Assembly (NCBI RefSeq): GCF_046630445.1
Contig: NC_092338.1
Coordinates: 343,671,501 to 343,735,500, forward strand
From: Rutidosis leptorrhynchoides
Taxonomy: Eukaryota; Streptophyta; Magnoliopsida; Asterales; Asteraceae
Direction of reading: 5' to 3'
Length of the DNA: 64,000 nt
The translations under genes and the position numbers were made by a program. Shown piece by piece: positions 48,377-59,826 of this stretch (position 1 is its first letter; each line of letters opens with the position of its first letter). The notes under the pieces are model-generated. The model did not search any database, had not been told where the DNA came from, and worked only from the letters and a program-made list of their open reading frames with translations.

Positions 48377-49315
48377 ATGTTTTCTGATTTAATCCCATTT
48401 TAATTATATATAACATCTACTTTTACTGTTTTAATTTTCTTCTTCTTCTTCTGAATAACTTAGTCAACCAGTTACCCAATCAAAGTATGAATTCAATATT
48501 TGGATTACGTTTTGAAACTTTAAAACAACCGACCAAAATTGTGTTTGTCTTGGATTAACAAATAAAAAAAATTTATAATAAAAAGAACAGAAGCTGTTCA
48601 TGCTAAGAAACATATGAACTCAATATTCGATTTTGAGTTCACAAACGTTTTAGATAATTCTTATAACATGAATTGTGTTCCAAATGACTCCTATAAACTT
48701 TTAGGATCATCAATTTTTACAAAAGACTCAAAACGAATTCGAATTTCTTCATAAATCAGTCTTTTGACTTTTTGATTTTAACTTTGACTTCAAGAATTCA
48801 AAATCAATCAATGAAATTGGAAATCGAAAACTTGCAGAAAGATGAACTAGATGATTCCTAACACAATAGCATTGATAGATTTTGAAATGGGATTTAATTT
48901 CGATGTTTTGAATAATTTATGGAGTACAGAGCATAACGACTGGGTTTTTATTTTTTTATTTTTTTTCTCTTTTCCAACTCTCGTTTACAGATGGTAATTT
49001 ATATAGTGTGATTTGGTACGTGTTCTAACAGTTATTTTGAATATAAAAGATTCGTATTGTAAATTGTAATCGACATATAACTGATTGGGGATAAATAATT
49101 ACTCATTCAGTAAAAAAAATAATATAAAAGAATAGATCTCGATTGAAATGGCTAACAGAATTTGTTCTCTTGTATTTGTGATCGAATCAAGTTGTAACCA
49201 GTTCCAGAGATAGAAACAAAAGATTGATAGCAACTGGGAACTGAATTGTACCATTTATGAATTATATAATTAATATTAATGAATAACTTAATAAATATAA
49301 TACCAATAATTATAT

Positions 49316-49316
49316 A

Positions 49317-49380
<64 letters not shown>
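49316..49380. repeat. (AAT)n microsatellite
   Basis: About 21 uninterrupted AAT units inside the E LTR. Confidence 0.95.
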
Positions 49381-49565
49381 GTAAGAATTTACGATTTGAT
49401 ATTAATAATAATAAAAGTAATAGTAATAATATTATAACAGATATATTTTTAGCTTGTAGTTACCTTTAATTATTATTGTTATATATATTACGTGATAATA
49501 TATGCTGAATATTTATTATTTATACAATATATATATTACCCTATATTCCTAATTACTATTAAGAG

Positions 49566-49641
<76 letters not shown>

Positions 49642-49749
49642 TTATTTATTTATTTTAATAATACTTAATTATTCTGTATATTATTTTACATTATAATTCA
49701 GTACCTTAAAGTGTATTTTATTAATTCAACATATTTTATATACACTTAC

Positions 49750-49799
<50 letters not shown>

Positions 49800-50797
49800 T
49801 TATTTATTTATTTATTTACATATTTATTTAAGCATGATGGTTCGTGAATCGTCGAGAGCAGTCGAAGGTCAATTGAATATATGAACATTGTTTCAAAATT
49901 TTCAAGACTCATCATTACATACTTTGCTTATCGTATCGAAATCATATAAAGATTAAGTTTAAATTTAATCGAAAATTCCCGGGTCGTCACATTTAGCAAG
50001 TAATTAGTGGAGAATAAAAAGATTACAATGGCTTTACAAGCCAATCTGTCCAACTAAGTTTATCATTACTTCTATGAAACAACCACAAATAAGAATAATT
50101 CCGAACCCATAAAAAAGATCACCCATTTTAAGTTTTGAATCTGAAAACACCACTCCATTCTCCAAATAACCCAATAAAAGCATCCCATGATAGTATGAAG
50201 TCTCATCTTTAAAATCGAATGTTCAACTCATGTATCAAACCAAGTGATCCATTCAGCCGAAGTGTTAAAAGAAGGTAAACTCATGTCGATCCAAAATTTT
50301 TATTTGTGCCACAAATCTCTAGCAATAACACATGACAACATGAGATGATCTAATGTTTCTAATGAGTATGAACAACTTACACACTCCAATTTCGAGATCT
50401 CAATGCCTCAATTAAACAAATTCAAACGAGAACGCAATCGGTTCAAAGACAATCTCCAAAGGAATACATTGATCTTGATTGGCAAAGTCTTGACCCATCT
50501 TGTTGCAGCAACATTAAATGGAAGCCTTCTTGAATCCAAAAATTGTCTTATATCAGCAATGTAGTACACCTCTTTGTTACCAATAACCCACCAAAAAGAG
50601 TCCTCCTTTTTCATTTAAAGAAACATGATCAATAAGAGACTTCAATTCAGATAATGCACCAGCACACTCCAACCTTTAACTTCTGAGCGATTCCAGTTCC
50701 ATCCCATACACCATTACGAAGTTTATCACAGATAAAAATATTTGGTTCCAAAGCTAAGTTAAATAACCGGTTGAATCTTGAGCACAGAGGACCTCCA

Positions 50798-51357
50798 TGT
50801 TGGGGGTACAAACCAAAGTCCCACATCGGTCATGTAACAAAACGAATGTATGTATATAAGTCTAAGGGAAAGTCCCTCTATCACCAATTGGTTTTAGAAA
50901 AGGATGGACTCTTAGGCTTATATTGCAGGACATAGTGTTTGGGCTATACGATCTTTACAAATGGTATCAGAGCTAGGCTATAGCCCCGATGTGGTGGACA
51001 GCACAGTGGGCGCACCCCTGAGCGCACGCAGCGACGTGGAGCGACCCTGGCACGATGAGTTGATCCTGGAAGCCTTGTATCGAAATCTCCCTGTCCTCCC
51101 ACCAGGTTGAGAGTTCCGAGTTGGCGGCGGTAAATGTTGGATTCGGACTATCGTTAGAGGGGAGGCCCAGATGGACTTGGGTTTGAGGGGAGGTTTGTTG
51201 GGGGTACAAATCAAAGTCCCACATCGGTCATGGGACAAAACAAATGTATGTATATAAGTCTAAGGGAAAGTCCTTCTATCACCAATTGGTTTTAGAAAAG
51301 GATGAACTCTTGGGCTTATATTGCAGGACATAGTGTTTGGGCTATACGATCTTTACA
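50798..51357 (+). mobile_element. Complete TRIM (terminal-repeat retrotransposon in miniature)
   Basis: Two 162-bp LTRs (50798-50959 and 51196-51357), both starting TGTTGGGGGTACAAA and ending GATCTTTACA, surround a 236-bp interior with no coding capacity. A primer site TGGTATCAGAGC (initiator tRNA-Met type) lies at 50962-50973. A purine-rich GAGGGGAGG lies just before the right LTR. CTCCA is duplicated at 50793-50797 and 51358-51362. The LTRs carry the AAAGTCCCACATCGG text common in plant TRIMs. The two LTRs differ at about seven bases. It depends on enzymes of other elements. Confidence 0.95.
50962..50973 (+). other. TRIM primer-binding site
   Basis: TGGTATCAGAGC two bases after the left LTR, matching initiator tRNA-Met. 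Confidence 0.93.
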
Positions 51358-51870
51358 CTCCATCCAACCAATTACTGATCCAAAATCTAATGGTTCTACC
51401 ATTGCTTATTTACGCCTTATATCATTTAAGGGAATGAGATTCAAAGATTGAGATTTAATAAACAATCAAACCATATTGACCCATACAACTCTCTTACCTT
51501 GAAAATTACCAATCAAACAAGCATGCGAACCGTGAATAGAACTAATTACCTTCTTCCAGAAAGCATTCAATGGATTATGCATTTTCCAGATCCATTTGAA
51601 TACCAACACTGAGTTAAAGGATTCCAAACTTCCTATATTTAACCCACCATTATCAAAAGAATTAAGGATTAAATCCCATTTGATCCATGCCCTACGTCTC
51701 GTGTCAGTTTCACTACAAAAAAAAAAACTACATCGAATCCTTTCTAATTCGTGTGATACTTTTTTCGGGCATCTAAAGATGGAAAGGTAATATATCTCCA
51801 AACTCTCAAGAACTGATTTTATAAAAAGTTAACCTTCCACCAATTGATAACATACGTGCTTTTCACATGA

Positions 51871-51994
51871 AAAATCTACTCCTGAAACGATCGATCAAAC
51901 TATTCCAACTAGAAAATAAATTCATATTTGCACAAATATGACAGTTTAGTTAAGGTGATTCACAAGATAATGGTGGTTTCGTCTCGCGAGTATT

Positions 51995-52033
<39 letters not shown>

Positions 52034-54065
52034 TAGTATTTGACAAAATTTTAAAGATGTTTCTACTTTCTATTAACTCGGATATATTTTTTAGAGGATT
52101 TTATAGAGTTTTATACAAAGTTATTATATATAATATGTGTTATGTGTTATTGTATATTTATGTGTGTTGAAGTGATCTTTTATTTTAATTTTAAATTTTA
52201 AGTTTTACATTAACTACTTTATCATAAAAAAAGAAAAATATTACACTATTTAAATAGGATTTCTTTTCTTTTTCTTTACTTATTTTGTTTGTTTGTAAAA
52301 GTAGATATATCTCTGTATGTTTATTTTCTTTAACATACGTAATAATTATTTTATATAAAGTAAATGTATTTACGTTATTGAAATTAAAAATTTAATCATT
52401 TAGTAAGGCTCGAAAAGTTCAATGGATATTTTAGCTTTTTTATAATTAACAAATAACTTAGTGGTCGGAGTTTTGGTATATTTATAGGTGGTCAAATGTC
52501 AAACTTTATCAGTAACATATCTTGAAAAGCAGTGTATTGCGAGTTTCGAAAATATTATTATTTGATTGACATGATAAATTGTCATCCTCAAATGTAGTCT
52601 CGTAGGTTTCACGTAGTTTTGGTCGCTATAATCACGGTTTTAATTATCATAATGTGTCTCGAGTGATAAGTTCCAGATTAATATGCTGTATTTAAGTGTT
52701 TGATTTGTATTCATGTTGTGTAGGTTGTTGAATAATTGGAGTTGTGTTCGTCTAATTTTGTTTATAAAAAAGTCTCCTTTCAAATTAAAAGAATTTTGAG
52801 CTGTAAAAAGATAGTTGAAAATGATAGCGTAAATTTGTGTATAAATGAGTTACTTTTCATATAGAGTGAAAAAAACTAAGAACCGTATTAGTTTATTGTA
52901 CTTAGAATAAGGGTTAATGCTACCAAATAGCTATATATATATATTTTTTGTTCTAATGTAGGTTATATACTCAGAAAAATACTATTGTAGGCTATGTACT
53001 TTGAAAACAAGTGTTAATGTAAATTAAGTTAACTTGTTAACATAATAAAGTGTGTTACGAATGACTTGATAATGGTGTTTTTGTGGTGGTTGGTGTCGAA
53101 AGTGCTTCAAAACTGCAAATTAAGACATCAAAATTTGCAGAAACGAACCTCGAGTGATTCCTAACAATTCTCCATTTTAGTCTTTCAGAAAACGATCTCA
53201 AAAACACAAACACAATCGATTTCAGTTTGGGTTTTTTCGAACTAAAAAAAACTGATATCTCTATCAATAAAGGGAATTAGGCTCTAAACATTTGCAGGCA
53301 GAATCAAGAATTTATTTAGAAACTTTCTGAATTTTAGTTTTGTATAATCCGTTCTAGATCTTTAAAACACCAAAAAAGTCAATAAAAGTCAAATACGAGA
53401 TCTAAAACTGATTTTGAACAATTAAAACACGAAATCAAAGCTTGGATCGATGATGAAGACGTCTTACACTCTGATATCACTGTTGGTGCATTTTTTCTAG
53501 CACGATTTCTATTCAAATGCGTTTTTGGTGTTTTTGCTCAAAGATGGTGTCGATGAAAAGCTGATGGTTCCAAGTCTGCTCAAAAATGACAAATATCAGT
53601 TTAACTGATCTAGCAGGTAACATGTCACCTTTTATTTATATTAACACACTTTTTCAAAGTACACAGTTTATAATAGTATTTTTCTGATTATATAGCATAT
53701 ATTGAAAGAAAAAAAATATATAATTATTTAGTAGATCTGTGAAATAATTATTAATTATTATTATTATTATTAATTAATTATTAATTATTAATTATTAATT
53801 AACCTTATACACTAAAAGAGACAAGAAATGTTGTAGTTTTAGTTATAAATAAACCTTATATACTAAAAGAGACAAGAAATGTTGTAGTTATAGTTATACT
53901 TGATTGTAGTTTTTAGTTTGCGCTCACATTACAAATGGTCCCTCAACTTTGCCTATATTTCCACAACGGTCCCTCAAATTTACACTTTTTAAGGGGTAAA
54001 TATTGTAAATATATAATTTAATTAAAATATAAGAAACTTATTCCACCCGACTTTATAACGGGCCC
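51871..54065. other. AT-rich intergenic stretch, no gene seen
   Basis: Poly(T) of about 35 bp at 51998-52032, otherwise low-complexity AT-rich text. An (ATT)n-like tract lies at 53745-53800. A 51-bp unit is tandemly duplicated at 53801-53847 and 53852-53898 (AACCTTATAxACTAAAAGAG). GGTCCCTCAA occurs twice at about 53938 and 53971. Short ORFs show no protein features. Confidence 0.6.
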
Positions 54066-54465
54066 TATCTTCTCGCTGGGTGCGAGTTAAATTTTTCAGA
54101 GACCACCATTCAACTCGGAAAAATCTTACGACCCAAACGGAACTAACTACACGCGAAACGGACACTTATCAAAAAAACGCTAAACACAACGACAACCTTT
54201 ATCTTCCCGCTCGGCACGTGTTAAATTTTTTCGAGAGCAGCGTCAGACTCGAAATAATTTTATGAACAAAACGATACTAACTACGTTCGAAACTGACACT
54301 TTTTAAAAAAAAAAACCCTAAACACAACGACAGCCCGAATCTTCCTGCTCGCCGCAAATTAAATATTTTCGCCAGCATCATTAGGCTCGAAATAATTTTA
54401 TCAACAAAACGAAACTAACTACGTTCGAACCGGACAGATTTTAAAAAACACTAAAGACGACGACA
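54066..54465. repeat. Three-unit tandem repeat of about 130 bp upstream of UEV1
   Basis: Diverged units start near 54066, 54197 and 54333. Shared landmarks are ATCTTC-xGCTCG, TTAAATTTTTTCG-AG, CTCGAAATAATTTTAT, AACTAACTACGTTCGAA and CTAAACACAACGACA. Units 2 and 3 are closer to each other than to unit 1. The array ends about 330 bp before the UEV1 start codon. Confidence 0.8.
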
Positions 54466-54795
54466 CCAACAACGACGCATAATAGATGGCCCGTTTTCCC
54501 TTCTGTAAATAAAACTGCGTTAAATATGAATACTCCAGTCGAAAGTTCACGCCGAATCACGCGGGCCGGTCCGGACTAGTTACACCTAAACAAAATAGAA
54601 TAAAACGAAATAAGGGGTAATAAATTTGTAAAAACACCCCTTTATTTTATCTTTTTGGGCCGATTGAGCAATTTCCGTTCATCTTTATTCCCCATCCACA
54701 TCATCCCATTTCTCCTCTTATTCGAATTTTTTCTCCATTAAATCTTCTGATATCTAAATCAAACCCAAATTCAACCCTTTTGTACAATCAAATTC

Positions 54796-56979
54796 ATGAC
54801 GTTAGGTTCAGGTGGATCGAGTGTAGTCGGTAAGTTTCATTTTTTTTTTACTTTTTCTATTGTTCCAAAATTAACCTTATTCTAATTTGTTCGTTTATTT
54901 TACCCAGATCTTTAATTGCTGTACTAATCTTTCAACTTTAATTCTTTAATTTGTGTTTCTAACTATTAATATTAAGTACGACAGTAAACCCTAGGTCAAT
55001 AACCCTAATTTTGGCTAGTTTATGTTCTTTAGGTTCTATAAAAATTAAGAATGAATATTGCACTGTTGACCTTGATCTAACAACCGCATGAACTTAAATG
55101 CAGTGCATCTGAATTAGACTTCATATGCATCCGAGTTTTAACTGTTTAATTGAAATGATTTTTGCAGATTTGTTGTTACAATTATATGATATTTTGGATC
55201 CTGTGTATGCATACAACTTATGGTTGTTAGATATAATGATGTTGGTCTTTTTAAGTATTTGATTTTATTTTATTTTATTTTTTTTTTTTTTTTTTTTTTT
55301 TTTGCAGTGCCTAGAAATTTTAGATTGTTGGAGGAACTCGAACGCGGCGAGAAAGGTATTGGAGATGGGACTGTGAGTTATGGAATGGATGACGGTGATG
55401 ATATTTACATGCGGTCGTGGACCGGCACCATCATTGGGCCGCATAATGTACGTTTTTTTTCCCGTTCTTGTAGCTTGATGGTTTCCTTCTTACTACATTT
55501 TTAGGCGTTTTTAGCTGGTGTTTGTATATGTGTTTTTTGAAAATCATCATCTAATTGTTGTGTCTATAGGTTGTAACAATCAGTTTTAACTGTTTATATG
55601 AGTAGATTCTGCTTGTTATTATGCTGATCAAATAATTAGTTTTGTACGAGCTAATTAAGCCTAATAAAAATGTCTGATAAATTATTTCTATTGAGGTTTC
55701 AGTCTGTACACGAAGGCCGCATTTATCAGTTGAAGCTATTTTGTGACAAAGATTATCCAGAGAAGGCTCCCACCGTTCGTTTTCATTCACGGGTTAACAT
55801 GACTTGTGTCAACCATGAAACCGGAGTGGTAATACTATATTCCTTTGCTACTATCTACTTGCTTCATGTTCTTCACTCGTGTGGCTTTTACATATTTTTG
55901 CGTAAATGTTTAATTCCTGAATCCTGATATGTTTTTGCCCATCTATCTTGTTAGCTTTGCATTGTCGTGTTTTAAAACTGATAATATGGTTACTGTATCC
56001 AAGGTGGCGAAAATCGCTACTCTGGATTACTTGATCGAGACTTTTGAGGGAGTAATCGGCAAAGGATTGGACATTTTATACATTTTTTAAATAATAGATT
56101 TCAAAATTATACCTGTAAATATACAATAAATCCATAAACATAAATGTTAACATGATTTTCTAGAAACATAAACATAATCTTTATTTGTTCAAAAACTCCA
56201 TAATTCTAATTTAGATTCATATTAAAATGTTGACCAATATTGACTTTGACCAATTTTGACTGATTAAATTCAATATTTACCAACTAAATCCAATTTTGAC
56301 CCATTGACCGTCTTGACGGATTAGTTACTTGGATTTTGGAAAATTGGCTCGGTCAGTACCTACAAAGGACTACTCGGGGAGTAGTCGGCATTAATCGGGG
56401 AGTTTTACAACACTGATTGTAACTTTAGCTACTTTACTACCATCTCCACAATACTCCCTGCGATGGTAGCCTAGTGGTTGTGGGACATGCAGCATACCGC
56501 GGTGGTTATGGGGTTCAATCCCTGCCCCATGTCCCTTTAAGCATGGGTTACGCGATTTTCCTCTCACATGTTGGCCGTGGGACCGGTCGGTGTGGAGCCG
56601 CCAGAGGGTCGGATTACCTTTTTTTCACCATCTCCACAATAAGTTTATATCAAACATCTCATCTGTAATTATTGCCACTTCAGACTGCGAAGGCTTATTC
56701 AAACACTATGTACTACAAACTCATGTTGTATTTGATTTATCTTTATTCATGCGTAAACATTTTCGAGTATCGGATAATGGGTTTATACCGAAAAAGATTT
56801 TGTTTGTTCAAAAAGACTATTTTTTTTTATGTTTAAAGGTGGAACCAAAGAAGTTCGGGATACTGGGGAACTGGCAAAGAGAGTACACAATGGAAGACAT
56901 ATTGATTCGGTTGAAGAAAGAAATGGCAACTCCCCAAAATCGCAAACTTGTTCAACCCCCAGAAGGTACTTTTTTCTAG
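54796..56979 (+). CDS. UEV1: Ubiquitin-conjugating enzyme E2 variant, UEV1/MMZ type (four exons)
   Basis: Exons 54796-54829, 55308-55447, 55703-55828 and 56839-56979, all introns GT-AG, give a 146-residue protein. It starts [19 protein letters not shown] and ends QPPEGTFF. The length and sequence match plant UEV1 (Mms2-like) proteins of the UEV1C/D kind, which lack the C-terminal CaaX box of UEV1A/B. UEVs keep the E2 fold but have no catalytic cysteine. They pair with UBC13 to build Lys63-linked ubiquitin chains for DNA-damage tolerance and signalling. The N-terminal PRNF-LLEELE helix is the usual UBC13 contact. The 5' UTR is pyrimidine-rich. Intron 1 ends in a ~30-T tract (about 55274-55303). 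Intron 3 (1010 bp) holds a SINE and another repeat. No defect in the coding sequence, so probably functional. Confidence 0.96.
56000..56425. repeat. Unidentified interspersed repeat in UEV1 intron 3
   Basis: Starts around GGTGGCGAAAATCGCTACTC and ends around CGGGGAGTTTTACAACACTG, with repeated AGTAATCGGC/AGTAGTCGGC text near both ends and TTGACC/TTGACT clusters in the middle. It looks like a diverged non-autonomous element. I could not place terminal repeats or a target duplication. Confidence 0.35.
56454..56626 (+). mobile_element. tRNA-derived SINE in UEV1 intron 3
   Basis: 173 bp flanked by perfect 15-bp duplications ACCATCTCCACAATA (56439-56453 and 56627-56641). A Pol III A box (TAGCCTAGTGG, about 56467) and B box (GGTTCAATCCC, about 56512) are correctly spaced for a tRNA-derived head. 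The tail ends in a short T run plus C. Same orientation as the gene, well clear of the splice sites. Confidence 0.93.
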
Positions 56980-58699
56980 CGGTCGATCAAAACGAATCAA
57001 TCGTAAGAATGTTGTGATATTTGAAATTTGATCGATGACATTTTAATGATTTGGGTGCCCTGAAAAAAGATGGCAACTATGTGAATCGGCACTGTTTGAT
57101 TTATTGGACCATTGTTTGTTTGAAATGTTCAATATATATTTGTCTACTCTTTTGCAAATTGCATCTTGTTTCATGTATTCGTGATGTATTGCTCTGTGAC
57201 TGCATAGCTCAACATATCATGGGTCGTGGTTAGAGGTGTATAAACGGGTCGGGTGGTGGACTGGGTTGGGAGTCATTTTGCCAGCTGGCTCGCTTAATGT
57301 AGTTCTTGCCGGAAAATTTATAGTTTGTTTATTGATAATAGTTACACCAAGTATGATTGAGAAATAAAGCGAGCCGGATATTGATTATAGGCATTTCAGT
57401 CTCTATAAAGTCTCTTGCACAAGGAAAAAATACTTTGCTCATTAAAAAAAAAGGTTTAAGTGTAGGGGCTGACTAGTAATAGTGTAAAAATATCAGGATA
57501 ATGTTATGACCTTATTCAAAACGGCCAAAGATCTCCTTTGAATTGTAACAATTTTAATGATCGAGTAGAATGAATCTTTACAAAGATACAAAATAAACAT
57601 ATACAACAATGAGTAATCGCTAGGTGTTCACTACTAACGACTATTCTAATCCTGTATTGACACGTGTCCTATTATGTAACAATAATTAACAACTTTAACA
57701 GCTCGTTCATCTTCTAGATATCTGGTAATCGTTTAGACGTTTAGTCACCAACGTTTAGGCAGCAACTTTACACGCTGAGGTCTGCTAGTGTTGGCTTTAA
57801 TGTTGACTTCAGGGTTGAGTGGTTGACTATCTTTGACTGTATCAGATTATCTATGTAATTTTTTCGTAAACTCATGCAAAATGTGATGGTACCCAAAGGT
57901 TGTGGTCTAAGAGAATCATTAGAGTCGTATGTTTTGATACATTAGTGTTTATAGTTAGTTTTTACAAGTAGATAATTTCAATAGTAAAATAGACAAGTAA
58001 AATGTGACGGTGAGAGTATTAAATTATGTCAACGTAAGTCCTTAGATCTCTTGTTAATAAGTTTGTATATGTAAAATTGTAGTAATTTAATCAATATTTG
58101 AAGTTGAACACATTAAAATAGTAACTAACACATTACATAAAGTATATATGTAGTTGGAAAAATTTCCCCTTTCATCTATAAGACAAAAACACATGAACAT
58201 CAATAAATTACAACTTTTTTTTTTTTCTTTTCGAAAGGCATAAATTACAACTTTTAATGCATTTATACAACTACTTAATGCACTTAAACCATACAAGTTG
58301 TACATTTCATTTGTACAACCAGTTGTTACTACTTTTACAAAAACAACAATTACCATATCATCTAATCAGATCTAAACACTAACGTAATAAACAAGATCTT
58401 TATACAAATTTCATAGACAAGATCTTCAAAGTAATATGATAAACAAGATCTTGAAACATAATTGATATAAACACTAAGAGTTGTTTGCTATCTCTTCAGC
58501 TTTGAGTTGATTACCATTGGGCCTTTATCACTAGCCTTAGAACCGTATGTTTTACTAGTATTAGACGTCGCTAGGGTAGGTTTGGGTTCTTGTGGCTTTT
58601 CAGTTTAAGTTGTAGGTTGAAAAGATTGAATAGAGTTAACAAAGTCTGAGATATTTCAACAATTGGCGTTATTAACATTGGGGCGATCATCTATAGGAT
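56980..58699. other. UEV1 3' UTR and downstream intergenic sequence
   Basis: The 3' UTR probably occupies the first few hundred bases; no poly(A) site could be fixed. The remainder is AT-rich with no recognised gene. 58203-58255 holds a tiny flanked insertion, listed separately. 58480-58699 may continue the decayed minus-strand coding text that follows. Confidence 0.5.
58203..58255 (-). mobile_element. Possible extremely truncated non-LTR insertion (21 bp) with 16-bp duplication
   Basis: ATAAATTACAACTTTT occurs at 58203-58218 and 58240-58255. Between them is a 21-bp piece that on the minus strand reads GCC, then TTTCGAAAAG, then a run of A. A short unique tail ending in A flanked by a long target duplication is what a nearly completely 5'-truncated LINE or SINE leaves. 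Confidence 0.4.
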
Positions 58700-59074
58700 C
58701 TACAGATCCGTGGTTTGATCCTTAGCGGCGATATTCTTTTGAGTATTAACTTGGGGACGCTCATGAATATATCGAGTGATAGTTGGAAAGCGTGGAGGAC
58801 AATCAACATCAATTTGGTCGAAGAAGGTTGATTTGGGCAATTCAGGGCAAACGGTTATAGTGACCGAAACATCCGAGCTTGATTCGAAATTACTTTTAGG
58901 AGTTTCAGACTCTACATGTCGACAAGGTTTATATTCTAGGACTGGGCTTGTAATCTGGATGGGTGGAGACCCATTAGGAGTCGTTTGGGCTTTTAGAGTA
59001 TGACCAACATTTGGCCCAACATTGTTTAACTGGATACTATCGAAAGAGCATATCTCATGCCCACTAGCAGTTGG
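58700..59074 (-). pseudogene. Unidentified coding-like remnant (about 125 open codons)
   Basis: The minus strand is open between TAA at 59075-59077 and TAG at 58700-58702 with no ATG-defined start. The translation is Pro/Ser/Thr-rich and acidic in places (for instance ESSSDVSVTIT, FFDQIDVDCPPRFPTITRYI). Further broken text of similar style continues to about 58480. The composition resembles linker regions of plant LINE ORF1 proteins, but no domain can be named. It could equally be a fragment of a host gene. Confidence 0.3.
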
Positions 59075-59179
59075 TTAACAAGTGTAGAAGATTGGATATT
59101 CTCACTCAGCCTAGTAGTGTTTAACATGTTGGTCCTAGATCTACATGAACACGATGAATGGAACGAATAGCCACAAATG

Positions 59180-59779
59180 AATCAAGGAAAGTAGAGAGAA
59201 AATAAGATTTCTATTCCACGGCTTCTAATGACGAACGTCACGCCATGCCCCGTCACGTGCCTAGTTACGTGCAATGCACGACGTCTAGCACATAAGCCCG
59301 AAGAAAACCTAAAGCTGTATCACGTGAAACAACGTGATGACCAGCTAAACGGTTAAGCTTAGCGTATTCAATTCAACCTTACGCGACTGGTAGCGTTCCG
59401 TACTAACAAGGTTGACTGGGTATTGATGAACTGGACTATATCCCTTCATTCCAGGAACGTGGAGAACGTGGAGAAGGTTGTAGGCATGATTAGGAGGTTC
59501 TAGTGGCAGTTACAGATCGTGGGTGCTATTATAATGGCTATCATGTATAACCGTCATTTATCAATCTATAAATAGCATCTCCAGGCCTCATTTGAAGGCT
59601 AATCAACTCATCGATCAACTCGTACATACTAATCTTCTTTTGTAGCTTACCTTGGAGGCTCGGCAAAAGACAAACAACACCACCACATCCATATCCCTTT
59701 AACTGAAGGAACCCCTTCCAAAGGTTAATTTCTCTTTTTAATTTACTTGCACTCGAACCGAACAATTTTGATTTGATCA
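59180..59779 (+). repeat. Probable 5' LTR of element F (start not fixed)
   Basis: The right end TTTGATCA at 59779 is followed by TTTGGCGCC, a primer-site-like sequence. TATAAATAG at 59567-59575 is a good TATA box, about 210 bp before the end. Six ACGT cores (CACGTG, GACGTC and relatives) lie at 59234-59336, and GAACGTGGA is repeated at about 59456-59472. No second LTR is in the window, so the left limit is a guess. Confidence 0.5.
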
Positions 59780-59826
59780 TTTGGCGCCATCCGTGTGACC
59801 CGATTGATCAACGCTTTCATAACAAG

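Larger units (their letters stand above)
47023..49991 (-). repeat. Element E: Tekay-type LTR fragment, interrupted by B
   Basis: 47040-47360 is similar to 63780-64000 (TTTAGGATTCGCG, CATGTATTCTCA landmarks). The right end, GGGTCGTCACA at 49991, corresponds on the minus strand to the LTR start TGTGACGACCC. The left part lies beyond B, outside the window. The interior is extremely AT-rich: (TA)n at 47497-47564, 49568-49637 and 49753-49795, (AAT)n at about 48195-48262 and 49316-49380, TTTA runs after the (TA)n tracts. It carries a tRNA-like segment (48308-48376). Apparent ORFs here are microsatellite translations. Confidence 0.75.
49992..51870 (-). pseudogene. Truncated L1-type LINE, C-terminal reverse-transcriptase part, split by a TRIM
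   Basis: Minus strand. 51870-51466 encodes the RT C-terminal region typical of plant L1 elements (EIYYLSIFRCPKKVS, RRAWIKWDLI, GGLNIGSLESFN, FKWIWKM), preceded by traces of a GGRLT-like motif with frameshifts. After the TRIM, 50614-50408 encodes a zf-RVT-like segment (KTLPIKINVFLWRLSLNRL). Typical L1 order is therefore kept. The 5' half (endonuclease and most of RT) is missing, and multiple stops lie between the pieces. No poly(A) tail is evident at the left end, where the E LTR begins. Confidence 0.8.

Noticed and set aside
50973-51238. Two overlapping minus-strand ORFs in the TRIM interior
   Set aside because: GC-rich non-coding interior and LTR; no protein similarity recognised and TRIMs carry no genes.
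51998-52032. Poly(T) as the poly(A) tail of the minus-strand LINE
   Set aside because: The LINE's 3' end must be on its left side (near 49992), so this tract is on the wrong side; left as simple repeat.
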